Below are positions 17,654-26,549 of a stretch of DNA of 64,000 nt, piece by piece. A model generated the notes under the pieces. It was given only the letters and a program-made list of their open reading frames with translations, had not been told where the DNA came from and did not search any database. Position numbers and translations under genes: made by a program. The DNA lies in contig JAQTIA010000003.1 in the NCBI GenBank assembly GCA_029433415.1, forward strand, positions 896,501 through 960,500, written 5' to 3'. Numbering within the stretch: the first letter of the stretch is position 1; every line of letters starts with the position of its first letter. This stretch comes from Acetobacteraceae bacterium ESL0709. Its GTDB lineage: Bacteria; Pseudomonadota; Alphaproteobacteria; Acetobacterales; Acetobacteraceae.

Positions 17654-18562
17654 ATGAGTGAAACATCTCCTCCCTCCCCGCCACCTCTCTCCAAACCGGG
17701 GCATTTCATAAAGCGGCGCGCCCGTGCGCGGGGGCTTTCCTTCAATCGGCTCATTCCCAACCTGCTGACCATGCTGGGGCTCTGCGCCGGATTGAACGCG
17801 ATGAAGTTCGCCCTCCTCAATCATTTTCAGCAGGCCGCCCTGGCGCTCCTTATCGCCGCCTGTATCGACGGGCTTGATGGGCGCATCGCGCGTATCCTGA
17901 AGGGAACATCACGCTTCGGAGCGGAATTTGACAGTCTTTCAGACTTTGTCTGTTTCGGCGTAGTGCCCCCTTTCGTGCTCTGCCTGTGGGGGCTCCCCAT
18001 TACGTCGCGTTTTGCCTTTATCCCATGCGTGATGTTTACGGTCTGCATGGCGCTGCGTCTGGCGCGCTTCAATGCCTCGCTTGATGACCACGACAAACCT
18101 GACTATGCTGCAGGATTCTTTTCTGGCGTCCCCGCCCCCGCCGGCGGGGGTATGGCGCTTTTCCCTCTCTTTCTGGGACTGGAAGCCCATCATAATGGCT
18201 GGACGAAGCTTGAGGCTTTCTCGCATTCACCCGTCCTTATTGCGAGCTGCCTGATTCTGACCGCCTGTCTGTTGGTTTCCACCCTGCCCGTATGGTCTTT
18301 CAAGAACTTCAAAGTACCTTCTTACGCCATTCTGCCCATATTGCTGGGGACAGGCCTCTATGCCGCCGTGCTGGTGGCTGAACCATGGGGCGCTCTGGCG
18401 GCAGCGGGCATTATCTATCTGTTCCTTCTGCCCTTCTCGCGCCAGTCTTACTGGCGCCTACGCCGCAAGGCCGAAGCCTCACATACCGCTTATTCTGAGT
18501 CTGCCGCTGCCGGCACCGGGGGCGAGGCCCAGACCTCTTCAGCCAATACCCCCAAAGCCTGA
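17654..18562 (+). CDS. pssA: CDP-diacylglycerol-serine O-phosphatidyltransferase
   Basis: Makes phosphatidylserine from CDP-diacylglycerol and serine; paired with psd in one operon. The CDP-alcohol phosphotransferase signature is complete: DGLDGRIARILKGTS followed by GAEFDSLSD (DGx2ARx8Gx3Dx3D). It is a multi-span protein of 302 residues, with a basic N-terminus and a polar Ala/Ser/Gly-rich tail from about 275. The last 73 bases of the gene overlap the 3' end of the convergent NuoB-like gene on the other strand, so the low-complexity tail is partly shaped by that overlap. Confidence 0.95.
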   Translation: MSETSPPSPPPLSKPGHFIKRRARARGLSFNRLIPNLLTMLGLCAGLNAMKFALLNHFQQAALALLIAACIDGLDGRIARILKGTSRFGAEFDSLSDFVCFGVVPPFVLCLWGLPITSRFAFIPCVMFTVCMALRLARFNASLDDHDKPDYAAGFFSGVPAPAGGGMALFPLFLGLEAHHNGWTKLEAFSHSPVLIASCLILTACLLVSTLPVWSFKNFKVPSYAILPILLGTGLYAAVLVAEPWGALAAAGIIYLFLLPFSRQSYWRLRRKAEASHTAYSESAAAGTGGEAQTSSANTPKA

Positions 18563-19008
18563 AGCACATCCTGTGGTGAGGGCGGGCACCCTTTAATGAC
18601 CTGATAATGACGGCTGAGGGGGCGTACGCCCCCCAGCACCGCGTAAGAAGCCGTAAAAGGCCCGCCATCCAGCCCGCACGCCCCGACCGCGACCAATAAT
18701 TTGCGCCCCTGCATGGACTGCCACGCCGCCAGCAAGGTACCGGCATTGCTCCTTGTTACGGCCCCTGTCACGAGCAACCAGTCTGCCTCGCCCGGCGCGG
18801 GAACGAACTCAAACCCACTGGCTTTCAACGCAAAAGCGCCACCAGCAAGAGTTCTGAGCTCCATGGCACACCCTTCGCAACTCCCCGTTTCCAGGGCATA
18901 CAAGCGAATAAGCGAAGAAGGTCGCCTCTGGCCTGGCTGCATGACCTTGAATTGCCGCGCGTCCCATAAAGCCTGCAACCATGTAATAGGTGTCAGATGT
19001 GAGGGCAT
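18490..19008 (-). CDS. NuoB/HyfI-like iron-sulfur subunit of a complex-I-like membrane complex
   Basis: Small electron-transfer subunit homologous to NuoB and to HyfI of group-4 hydrogenases. All four ligands of the proximal [4Fe-4S] cluster are visible: ETGSCEGCAMEL, VGACGLDGG and KGCPPSP. Start ATG 19008 (MPSHLTPITW) is chosen because it lies just after the stop of the preceding subunit (19020); the long upstream extension is out of keeping with the family. 172 residues. Last gene of the six-gene module. Its 3' end overlaps pssA tail to tail by 73 bases. Confidence 0.85.
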   Translation of the reverse strand: MPSHLTPITWLQALWDARQFKVMQPGQRRPSSLIRLYALETGSCEGCAMELRTLAGGAFALKASGFEFVPAPGEADWLLVTGAVTRSNAGTLLAAWQSMQGRKLLVAVGACGLDGGPFTASYAVLGGVRPLSRHYQVIKGCPPSPQDVLQALGVLAEEVWASPPVPAAADSE

Positions 19009-19019
19009 GGCACCATTTC

Positions 19020-20471
19020 CTATAAAGCCAGACCAGCCGGTGAAAACCCGAACGAGGCCAGAATGAGAGGCACGCTGTCTGGTTTTTCGCCCCTGAGAAT
19101 TTCCCCAAAAGCCGTCAGAACCGGCAGAGCGGGATCGCGAATCTGAATAGTGTCCAACCGCCCTTCTTTCAGGGTCAGCCAGTACCATATGTCGCCTCGT
19201 GCGCTTTCCACTACGCCAAGACCTTCCTGTAAAGCCGGGAAGGATTCTGTCTCATCCTCAAGAGCGAAACTTGCGATGATTTCCTCTATCAGGGCCAGTG
19301 AATCCCTGATTTCGGACAGGCGCTGGAGATTGCGGCCGTGAGCATCGCCCCCATACCCGCCTGATGAGCGCAGAGCCTCAAGCCTCATGCCTACATCGCT
19401 GCGTCTCATATCAATATAGCGACCGCTGGCACGCCCGGTGGTCCCACCAATGGCATAATGCCAAACCGTATCATTGGACAGCACGCCATAGCCTCTGAAA
19501 CGCTCACCATAAAGGGCATAAAGATCAGACAGAAGAGAAAATTTCGGCTCTATCGCCTCCCTGACCGCCTGTGCCAGAGGCACGATTTCAATCCGCTCCC
19601 GCTGTTTTTCATCAAGCGTGATAACATCCGTCAGGCGACGGGAAAACCCGTAGGACGCACAGAGCGCCGCAAGCGTCTCGCGCATCTGGTCGCAAAGTGT
19701 TGCGAAAAGATCCGCTTGCACCAAACGCGCCGTCTGCGACAGATCGAAAAGATGGAGGCTGATACGCTCAATCTCCAGCAATAAAAGGCGTGTATCACGT
19801 TCATGCGGTACAGGATAAATCCCCCCCGCCTGCTCTACCGCCCGCAGGAACGCAACAGGATGGGCGACAAATCCCCCTGCACTTATTCTCGCCACGATCG
19901 GCAGGGCCTGCTCCGGCGTCAATCCTTTCAACTGTGAAAGGACCCCTCTATGCGCAGACGCAATAGAGGGTATCACCGTTTCCAGACGACCCTCGCCGCC
20001 AAGAGTATATTCCAGCCCGACCAACCCGGGAAGTCCCACATAGCAGGGAGACATATACAGCCCCTTCGGCTCGGTCAGACCAGCACCAGGAACGGTGATT
20101 CCTTCACGTGAAAGGGGCCATGTCTTCGCCCAGCTTCCATCATCAAGGGCTGGCGCGTCATCAGGCGCTGACAGGGCTTCCACACCCCAGAGATCACGCG
20201 CCATACGCTCGCCCCATGCAGCCACGGGGTAGAGGCTGGAAGGCGCATGATAGCGCCTCAGTTCCAGAGAGGTACTGATCAGCACAGGTTTTTCCCCATC
20301 CAGTAAAAGGATGGTGGCTTTTTGCTCATCTGCCCATGAGGCCAGCAAGGGAAGGAGGCGCCCCGGCAAAGCAAGGAACCTGATCCAGTCATCACGCTCA
20401 AGCCTGTAATGAAACAGACCCGAGCGCGGCTTTCCACGCAGAAAGTCCATCATGGCGCTCATGGGTGCCAT
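19020..20471 (-). CDS. HyfG/NuoCD-like large subunit lacking NiFe ligands
   Basis: 483 residues: an N-terminal NuoC-like domain (about 10-110) fused to a NuoD/hydrogenase large-subunit domain. Where NiFe hydrogenases have RICGICSxxH, this protein has ARISAGGFVAH: the H and flanking helix align but both Cys are gone. At the C-terminus the DPCxxC motif reads RDPALPVL, again without Cys, and the ending resembles the SFNLSYAG tail of cofactor-less relatives. It therefore cannot hold a NiFe centre. Such sets are known as energy-converting-hydrogenase-related (Ehr) complexes, with redox partners undefined. Confidence 0.85.
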   Translation of the reverse strand: MAPMSAMMDFLRGKPRSGLFHYRLERDDWIRFLALPGRLLPLLASWADEQKATILLLDGEKPVLISTSLELRRYHAPSSLYPVAAWGERMARDLWGVEALSAPDDAPALDDGSWAKTWPLSREGITVPGAGLTEPKGLYMSPCYVGLPGLVGLEYTLGGEGRLETVIPSIASAHRGVLSQLKGLTPEQALPIVARISAGGFVAHPVAFLRAVEQAGGIYPVPHERDTRLLLLEIERISLHLFDLSQTARLVQADLFATLCDQMRETLAALCASYGFSRRLTDVITLDEKQRERIEIVPLAQAVREAIEPKFSLLSDLYALYGERFRGYGVLSNDTVWHYAIGGTTGRASGRYIDMRRSDVGMRLEALRSSGGYGGDAHGRNLQRLSEIRDSLALIEEIIASFALEDETESFPALQEGLGVVESARGDIWYWLTLKEGRLDTIQIRDPALPVLTAFGEILRGEKPDSVPLILASFGFSPAGLAL

Positions 20472-21598
20472 CCTGTAGGAAAGATCTTTTCCATGAAATA
20501 GAGCGATGCCAGACTGAGAACAGTCATCACCGCAGGGACGCCATAGGCCGCTGGCGACACAGGACGATCCGTGAAAGAAAACGCTGATCTGTCAAATCCC
20601 AGAAAGCGGCAGTTCAGCCCCGCCAGAAGGATCATGCAGACCCCGTACACAGGCGGCAAAGCATGGCCGACCAGAAGGAGTGCTGCAAAAACAGGAGGCG
20701 CCACAGACCAGTCCGGTCGAATGACCTCGCCATCTTGCCGAAAACATGTTCCCACAATCCCCGCCAGCATGAGCAACAAGAGCGCACTCACTGACTGCGT
20801 AGACGCGGCAATCATGGAAAGCGCTACCAGAAAAGGCAAAAAAGCTTCATCATAACGCCTGACGAAACCGCTAAACACCAGCCCGACCAGGCCTGCCCCC
20901 AGCATGATTTCACGCGCCAGAGGGTAATAGTCAAGACGGGCCATCAGACAGAGTGCAGCAAAGCGCAGCCCGGTATCCAGCAAGGCGAAAGAGGGCTTCT
21001 GTCCGCCCCTTCCGCCCAGCCCTGCCATCATCCCCAGCCCTACGACCAGAAAGATCAACCCCCACAAAATCTCCGTCATCTGCACAGCGGAAGAACCTGT
21101 CACCTGTAGCAGTGCTGCCCCCAGAACAGCGAGAATAACGCCACATAATCTAAGTCTGACCATAGACCACGCTGCCATGGCCCGCCGCGGAGAGAGACCA
21201 TCCCACCATGCCAAAACCACACAACCTGCTCCGATAAACAGGCAAGACAGCAAGGCTGAAGCCAGACTCAGCGCCATCAACACACACCCTGTAATCAGGA
21301 AAGGCAGGATTTCATTCCTGCTGCGCTCTGCGGGATCCTGCGATACAGACCAGCGGCAGGAACAAAACAAGAGAGAGGGCAATAGACTTGCCAGAGCAAC
21401 AGATATTTTCCCCAGGATATCCAGCCTTGAGGGAAATAGCAGCAAGGCCCCCAAGGTCAGAACTGCCCCTGAAAGAGCCAGGATATGGACATTGCCAGAA
21501 CGGCGGGAAATCCAGAGCAGCCAGCCCACCAGAAAAGGCCAGCACAGCACAGCAAAAAGCCCGGCAGACGGAATGATGGGTGCGAAAGACGGAAACAT
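20459..21598 (-). CDS. HyfF/NuoN-like antiporter-type membrane subunit, divergent and short
   Basis: 379 residues, nearly all hydrophobic, with about ten predicted membrane segments. Position and size suggest the HyfF (NuoL/M/N-like, Mrp-antiporter-like) subunit, but it is shorter than usual (about 480-520) and the conserved Lys and Glu of the proton channel are not obvious. Its ATG shares one base with the stop of the preceding gene (TGATG), and its end overlaps the large-subunit gene by 13 bases, so it belongs to the same operon. Sequence alone would not identify it; the context does. Confidence 0.65.
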   Translation of the reverse strand: MFPSFAPIIPSAGLFAVLCWPFLVGWLLWISRRSGNVHILALSGAVLTLGALLLFPSRLDILGKISVALASLLPSLLFCSCRWSVSQDPAERSRNEILPFLITGCVLMALSLASALLSCLFIGAGCVVLAWWDGLSPRRAMAAWSMVRLRLCGVILAVLGAALLQVTGSSAVQMTEILWGLIFLVVGLGMMAGLGGRGGQKPSFALLDTGLRFAALCLMARLDYYPLAREIMLGAGLVGLVFSGFVRRYDEAFLPFLVALSMIAASTQSVSALLLLMLAGIVGTCFRQDGEVIRPDWSVAPPVFAALLLVGHALPPVYGVCMILLAGLNCRFLGFDRSAFSFTDRPVSPAAYGVPAVMTVLSLASLYFMEKIFPTGWHP

Positions 21599-22134
21599 CA
21601 GAGGTCCTCAGCCTTTCGCCAGACCAGACGAGGCAGCAAAATCACACCCAGCACGACCATCACCCCCCAGAACCCCAAGGCGGTCAGAAAAAGAGGCCAT
21701 GAGGAAAGGAATCCCGCCACCATCAAAAGCCCGTCGGCCGCCATGAGAAGGCCGCAGAATTGTACCAGCGGACCACCACTAGCCACCACACAAAGGCTCG
21801 CCAGTATCAACCCGAACGTCAGACTCAGCACAAGCCCCAGACCCGCCCCGGAAAGAGCGACAATCAGCAGAAGCGTCACCGTCAGAACCACAGGGACTAA
21901 TGTGGCAACCGCACGGAAAGAGCGTTTTTCCTCACGATCTGTAAAATAGCGCAGGAAATACCAGGCAGAGCCATTAAGCAGGAGGAGCATGAAAAATATC
22001 GGGACAGATAACCCTCCCCGCCCCACCATAGAAACCGTCATGGCGCAGGAAGCCCCGTAAAAGGCGAGCCATTTCGCCCCTTTTCCCAGAGACAGAAACA
22101 GAAAAATGAAAGCCAGTGCAAATCCGAGACTCAC
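21598..22134 (-). CDS. HyfE-like (NuoK-like) membrane subunit
   Basis: 178 residues from GTG 22134, which overlaps the preceding stop as GTGA. Five or six hydrophobic segments; the C-terminal part (GPLVQFCGLLMAADGLLMVA, then FWGVMVVLGVILLPRL) matches the HyfE pattern. NuoK-like subunits carry buried Glu residues for proton transfer; here the membrane parts show very few charges. The longer frame starting at 22227 would run deep into the upstream gene and is less likely. Confidence 0.65.
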   Translation of the reverse strand: MSLGFALAFIFLFLSLGKGAKWLAFYGASCAMTVSMVGRGGLSVPIFFMLLLLNGSAWYFLRYFTDREEKRSFRAVATLVPVVLTVTLLLIVALSGAGLGLVLSLTFGLILASLCVVASGGPLVQFCGLLMAADGLLMVAGFLSSWPLFLTALGFWGVMVVLGVILLPRLVWRKAEDL

Positions 22135-22979
22135 GATGCAAACCGTCCAGCGAGCGCAAAGAGCAACCCCAGGCCTAGAAGAAGCGATATAGGGCGCAGA
22201 TTCTTCTCCATACCGGTCAGACGGCATAATGTAATGATCATGATGACCATCATAACCCGTCCCAGAAAACTTCCCAAAGAGGCAAGGCCCGTGCTGTCGC
22301 CCCCCGGCAGCACCACAAGATCACTCAAAAACACGATCCATAATCCCTGAAAGAAGATCAGGAGACCACGCTTCCGCTCCGTTTCATAACGGTTGCACGC
22401 GTCAAATTCCGCAAGATTACGTGGCACCCTGACAAGTTCTGAAGAAACAGGCACGGGCACACTGAGCATCAGGGCCAGCGCAGAGCAGGTCAAAGCACCG
22501 TTGAGAGAAGCATTACCATGTCCGGCCAGCATGGAAAGATCATGGATATAAGGCGCCATCAGCAAAAGCAGGAGATACAGCCATAACAGGGCAAAGGCGC
22601 CGCCAGCTGAGACCGATACTGACTCTGCCGGCACAAGGAAAAACCGGACCAGCAGCAACCCACCGCCTATCAGGAGTGGATCAGAGAGAAAACCGGTCAG
22701 TGCCTTTTGCGACAGCCCCGCATCCAGCGAAAAACCCGGAAGCGACATCAGTGCCAGTCCCAGAAAAACGAAGCAAAATCCTTCTTTGAAATTTATTCCT
22801 CCCCGCCCCACAGTCCAGAGAAAAACAAAAGCCCTCCTTACTGTCAGGCGAAAAGGGAGCCCTCTCTGTCCAGAACAGAAAACAGGCAGGCTTTCGACAA
22901 GCCAGCTCCAGAACGGCATAAGAACCAGCATCGCCAACATTTCAGCACCCATAAGCGCAAGGGAAAGCCACTCTGTCAT
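22131..22979 (-). CDS. HyfC/NuoH-like membrane subunit
   Basis: 282 residues with seven or eight membrane segments. Landmarks for the HyfC/NuoH group are the cytoplasmic loop after segment 5 (VPVSSELVRVPRNLAEFDAC, then RYETERKRGLLIFF), which in NuoH links the membrane arm to the iron-sulfur subunit. ATG 22979 overlaps the stop of the HyfB-like gene (ATGA). It would anchor the NuoB- and NuoCD-like subunits to the membrane. Confidence 0.75.
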   Translation of the reverse strand: MTEWLSLALMGAEMLAMLVLMPFWSWLVESLPVFCSGQRGLPFRLTVRRAFVFLWTVGRGGINFKEGFCFVFLGLALMSLPGFSLDAGLSQKALTGFLSDPLLIGGGLLLVRFFLVPAESVSVSAGGAFALLWLYLLLLLMAPYIHDLSMLAGHGNASLNGALTCSALALMLSVPVPVSSELVRVPRNLAEFDACNRYETERKRGLLIFFQGLWIVFLSDLVVLPGGDSTGLASLGSFLGRVMMVIMIITLCRLTGMEKNLRPISLLLGLGLLFALAGRFAS

Positions 22980-24355
22980 CGTGATGAAAGCCCCACCGCC
23001 AGAAACAGAAAGGCCAACGCACAAAGCCAGACAGACAGGCTGAATTCAGGCTGATCTTCCCACCATTGCCGCACGGCGACAGAGAGTCCTTCGCCCTGCT
23101 TCCTCAAAAGACGCTGGTGCCGTGCAAAAACGTCAAAAGGCCGGACTCTCAGGCGAAACAATAACGTGACGCGATTTTTAAATACGCCACGCACAAAAGA
23201 GGGACATGACAGAAAAAGGGCCGGTTTGCGCCAACCCATGCGCGGATTGACAAGACAGAACCATACCACTCCCCATAAGAGCCAAAGGAAGGGTTGAGCC
23301 AAAAAAAGAAGGTGATTTTCTCCTGTGAGCCATGAGCCAAGCCAGTGGAAAACGGCCTGGAATCCTTCCTGAAAAGGTGGCAGGATCAGCAGCCCTTCCT
23401 TTTGCGGAGCCAGACTTAAAGCAAGGACAGGCATCAGGCAGGAAAAAAGGGCCGCCATCCCCATAAAGGAACCATCTATACGCACTGACGGTAACGTCAC
23501 CAAAACCAGCACTGTTTCAGCAATGGATAGAAGCCCGATAGCAAGACCGAGCCCAAAACCCAACAAAGTCCATGATGTCTCCGGTCCAGCAAGCGAGAGA
23601 GCAGCATGAAGGCCAAACCACACAATCACAAAACCCGGCAGAAGCGGCAGGGCCAGAGCAAAACTCCGCCATTGCACGCTCCATGAGGAGACAACCTGGC
23701 AGGTAATATCCAGTACGAGGGCGCAAAGAGTAGCCTGCATACAATCATAAAGCTGGTTACGAAGGGCGAATTGCGACAGTCCCACAAGCAGAAGAACGCG
23801 CGTCAGGGCGCACAGCTGTGCAAAAGGGAAAAGACGTCTTCCGGGTCTTTTGTAAAGAATCCATAAAGCGGCCATGAGGGAAAGGATAACGATCCCCAGA
23901 AACCAGTATAACGGCTCGATGGCCGCATCCTTAAAGCCATACCCCACCGCCAGGATACAGGAAACTCCCGTCTCTCCATCCTGTAACTGTCCCTCTGGGG
24001 CTGGCCAGAACAGAAGGGGGATGACCAAGCAGACACTCCAGAATGCCGGATAAAGCCCGAAGAGCAGCAGAGCCATAACGCTATAGAAAAGGGGCGGCGC
24101 ACAGCGTTTCTGTAGCGATAGAAATGTCAGATATAGTCCCAGCCAGAATGACTGTAAAAGCGGCGTGACGGTAAAAAGACTGCAACAGGCAGTACAGCAG
24201 GTCAGAAGGGAAAAGCTCCCTGAAAGGCACTCAGCCACACCCCCCCTGCGCAGCAGAACACGGCCGAAGAGAAAAATCTGCCTCCCCAGAAGCAGGGCCA
24301 AAAGACCCGTCAAAAAAATCAGAAAAGGATCACGGTACCACACGGAGTCATTCAC
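22976..24355 (-). CDS. HyfB-like (NuoL/M-like) antiporter-type membrane subunit
   Basis: 459 residues, 12 or more hydrophobic segments. FKDAAIEPLYWFLGI near 140-155 and the amphipathic C-terminal stretch VRPFDVFARHQRLLRKQ before a last membrane helix fit HyfB. Charged residues in the membrane core are sparse compared with functional Mrp-type antiporter subunits, so proton pumping is uncertain. GTG 24355 overlaps the holC stop by four bases, tying this module to pepA-holC. Confidence 0.7.
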   Translation of the reverse strand: MNDSVWYRDPFLIFLTGLLALLLGRQIFLFGRVLLRRGGVAECLSGSFSLLTCCTACCSLFTVTPLLQSFWLGLYLTFLSLQKRCAPPLFYSVMALLLFGLYPAFWSVCLVIPLLFWPAPEGQLQDGETGVSCILAVGYGFKDAAIEPLYWFLGIVILSLMAALWILYKRPGRRLFPFAQLCALTRVLLLVGLSQFALRNQLYDCMQATLCALVLDITCQVVSSWSVQWRSFALALPLLPGFVIVWFGLHAALSLAGPETSWTLLGFGLGLAIGLLSIAETVLVLVTLPSVRIDGSFMGMAALFSCLMPVLALSLAPQKEGLLILPPFQEGFQAVFHWLGSWLTGENHLLFLAQPFLWLLWGVVWFCLVNPRMGWRKPALFLSCPSFVRGVFKNRVTLLFRLRVRPFDVFARHQRLLRKQGEGLSVAVRQWWEDQPEFSLSVWLCALAFLFLAVGLSSR

Positions 24356-24876
24356 CCTGCCTGCCGCCAGCCTTTGGCTTCCTGCTTCCAGTAAGCAAGA
24401 CTGTACCCTGCCTGTCTGAACTCTTTCCAGCGTTTGCGCGCCTCCGCCACGCTCTGTTCGTCCTGACCATTAAACAGGTCAAAAATACGCACGAAACCAG
24501 CCAGAGGAGCCGTTGGTGCTCCGTTGAGGCGAAAAAGAAAACGTGCGCCATTAGCCGGCGCCTCCGTCCGAACGCTCAGCCATATAGGCTGACGGACCGC
24601 GTGGCTCTCCTCGTCAGAATTACCTTCCGCGCCATGAGGAAGCCAGAAATAATGGCGGCTTTCCCATAAGGTCCTGTCGAGATTTTTCATCTCTTCGTCA
24701 CTGGCACAGCTAATAACGGCACGCTCCCCACTGGCAAGAGTGCGATCAAGGAGCTGAGGCAGGGCCTCCTGCACTGACGTACGCGTCAGATGATAAAAGC
24801 CGATCTGGGGCAGAGGGGATTTCTCCCCCTCCTCCTGTTCTGCCTGTGCAGAAGATACGTCCTGCCCTGCCACCAT
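24352..24876 (-). CDS. holC: DNA polymerase III subunit chi
   Basis: 174 residues of the HolC family: after a 25-residue Glu/Gln-rich extension comes IGFYHLTRTSVQEALPQLLDRTL, the conserved ISCASDEEMKNLDRTLW block, a WLPHG loop and a C-terminal RKRWKEFRQAGYSLAYW helix. Chi links the clamp loader to single-strand binding protein at the replication fork. It lies 27 bases after pepA on the same strand, the usual pepA-holC pairing, and its stop overlaps the first membrane subunit gene of the hydrogenase-like module. Confidence 0.88.
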   Translation of the reverse strand: MVAGQDVSSAQAEQEEGEKSPLPQIGFYHLTRTSVQEALPQLLDRTLASGERAVISCASDEEMKNLDRTLWESRHYFWLPHGAEGNSDEESHAVRQPIWLSVRTEAPANGARFLFRLNGAPTAPLAGFVRIFDLFNGQDEQSVAEARKRWKEFRQAGYSLAYWKQEAKGWRQAG

Positions 24877-24903
24877 GATGTGTCTCCGAAACCCTGTTAG
24901 GGC

Positions 24904-26403
24904 TTAATTTTCCCGCTCTGCTACAAACTGGTTGAGAAGCTGTACGCCAAAACCACTAGCCCCCTTTGGGATACAGGCCGTTCCTTTATCACACCAGGCT
25001 GTGCCGGCAATATCCAGATGCGCCCAGGGCGTATCGCCAACAAAGCGCTTCAGGAACTCTGCCGCCAGACTGGAGCTCCCGGGACGGCCGCCAATATTTT
25101 TCATATCAGCGATGTCGGAATCAAGACGTCGATTATAAGCTTCGCCCATAGGCATTGGCCATAATGACTCACCTGTTACGCGACCAGCCTGTTCAAGCTC
25201 CTGGCTCAACGCCGCGTCATTGCTGAACAAACCTGCATATTCATGACCAAGCGCCACCACAATCGCCCCTGTCAGGGTCGCCAGATTAACCATAAGGCAG
25301 GGCTTGTAAGTGTCTCTGGTATAGGCCAGCAGATCAGCCAGAACGAGGCGACCTTCCGCATCGGTATTCTGGACTTCAATAGTCTGGCCACTATAGCTCC
25401 TGACCACGTCGCCGGGACGTTGCGCGTCACCTGAGACCATATTTTCAACCAGCCCGACAACACCAATCGCATTAACCCTGGCCTTGCGACGCGCCAGAGC
25501 GCTCATCGCCCCCACAACAGCGGCAGCACCGCCCATATCGGTCTTCATTTCCTCCATCCCGGCAGCAGGTTTTATGGAAATACCACCTGAATCAAACGTC
25601 ACGCCCTTGCCGATAAAGGCGATAGGAGCAGCCTCCCTGTCCGTAGCCCCCTGATAGCGAAGAATGATGGTAAAAGGCGGCTTGGCGCTGCCCTGTGCCA
25701 CCCCCAGAAGAGCACCAAACCCCAGAGACGTCATGGCAGCGCGATCCAGCACATCGGTCTCCAATCCCGGAATCTGCAATGCCTCAATGCGCGCACGGAA
25801 GCTTTCAGGATAGAGCACATTGGCAGGCTCACTCACCAGATCACGCGTCATGAGCACGCTTTCACTAAGGGCATCAAGCTCTTTCCATTGTGCTGACAGG
25901 GCCTGATCAGACTTTTTCCCTGGATGGAAAATCGTCAGATGCGCAGGACCTGCCTCTTTCTTCTCAGAACGATATAGCGAGAATTCATAGGCACCCAGCC
26001 GCGCCCCAAAAGCAATCAACGCTGCTTCATCACCCAGAGCCTCAGGAAGAATAAAAACAGCCTTTTTTTCCTTGAGCTTTGTCTTTTTCAGAGCCTGAAA
26101 ACCGTAGCCACCCGCCTGCTGGAAGCGTTCACGGTCTGAAAGGACATTTTTCTCTTTTGGCCCGACTCCGATGAGATGGAGCTGGAGGATCGTCTCACCG
26201 GGAGAGAGAAGACTGAGAGTCTGCCCTGTCTCACCCTTGAATTCCTGCGCCTTGACCGCTTTGGCGAGACGCCCTTGAAGGGTCCTGTCGAAAGACTGAA
26301 AGGCCGCATCCCTTGCAAAACCGGCTCCATCGCAGAACAGCACAACAGAATGAGCCGTCTCCGGGGGGACAGAAGAATACGTCCTGAAATCAACTGAAAT
26401 CAT
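24904..26403 (-). CDS. pepA: leucyl aminopeptidase (family M17)
   Basis: Cytosolic hexameric metallopeptidase that removes N-terminal residues. The catalytic C-terminal domain carries the two-metal site: KGVTFDSGGISIKP (Lys, Asp), DMGGAAAV, and the NTDAEGRLVLADLL signature. The N-terminal macro-like domain spans about 1-160. ATG 26403 (MISVDFRTY) is chosen since GGAAAGAGAGG precedes it; upstream in-frame codons extend into the divergent cysQ promoter. 499 residues, normal length. First gene of a long minus-strand operon. Confidence 0.95.
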   Translation of the reverse strand: MISVDFRTYSSVPPETAHSVVLFCDGAGFARDAAFQSFDRTLQGRLAKAVKAQEFKGETGQTLSLLSPGETILQLHLIGVGPKEKNVLSDRERFQQAGGYGFQALKKTKLKEKKAVFILPEALGDEAALIAFGARLGAYEFSLYRSEKKEAGPAHLTIFHPGKKSDQALSAQWKELDALSESVLMTRDLVSEPANVLYPESFRARIEALQIPGLETDVLDRAAMTSLGFGALLGVAQGSAKPPFTIILRYQGATDREAAPIAFIGKGVTFDSGGISIKPAAGMEEMKTDMGGAAAVVGAMSALARRKARVNAIGVVGLVENMVSGDAQRPGDVVRSYSGQTIEVQNTDAEGRLVLADLLAYTRDTYKPCLMVNLATLTGAIVVALGHEYAGLFSNDAALSQELEQAGRVTGESLWPMPMGEAYNRRLDSDIADMKNIGGRPGSSSLAAEFLKRFVGDTPWAHLDIAGTAWCDKGTACIPKGASGFGVQLLNQFVAEREN

Positions 26404-26549
26404 ATTTGCCTCTCTTTCCTGCGGCAGATCACATCTGCCTGATGAACGTGTTTTCATAAAGTTAAAAAGCCCTTGGGCATTCAATTCGGACAGCGTATCA
26501 GATAAGTCTCTTCGTGACGAACGGTCATAAATAGGATAGCTTGCATAAA

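Noticed and set aside
18490-20471. NiFe hydrogenase subunits
   Set aside because: The large subunit lacks both Cys pairs that bind NiFe, so hydrogenase activity is not supported.
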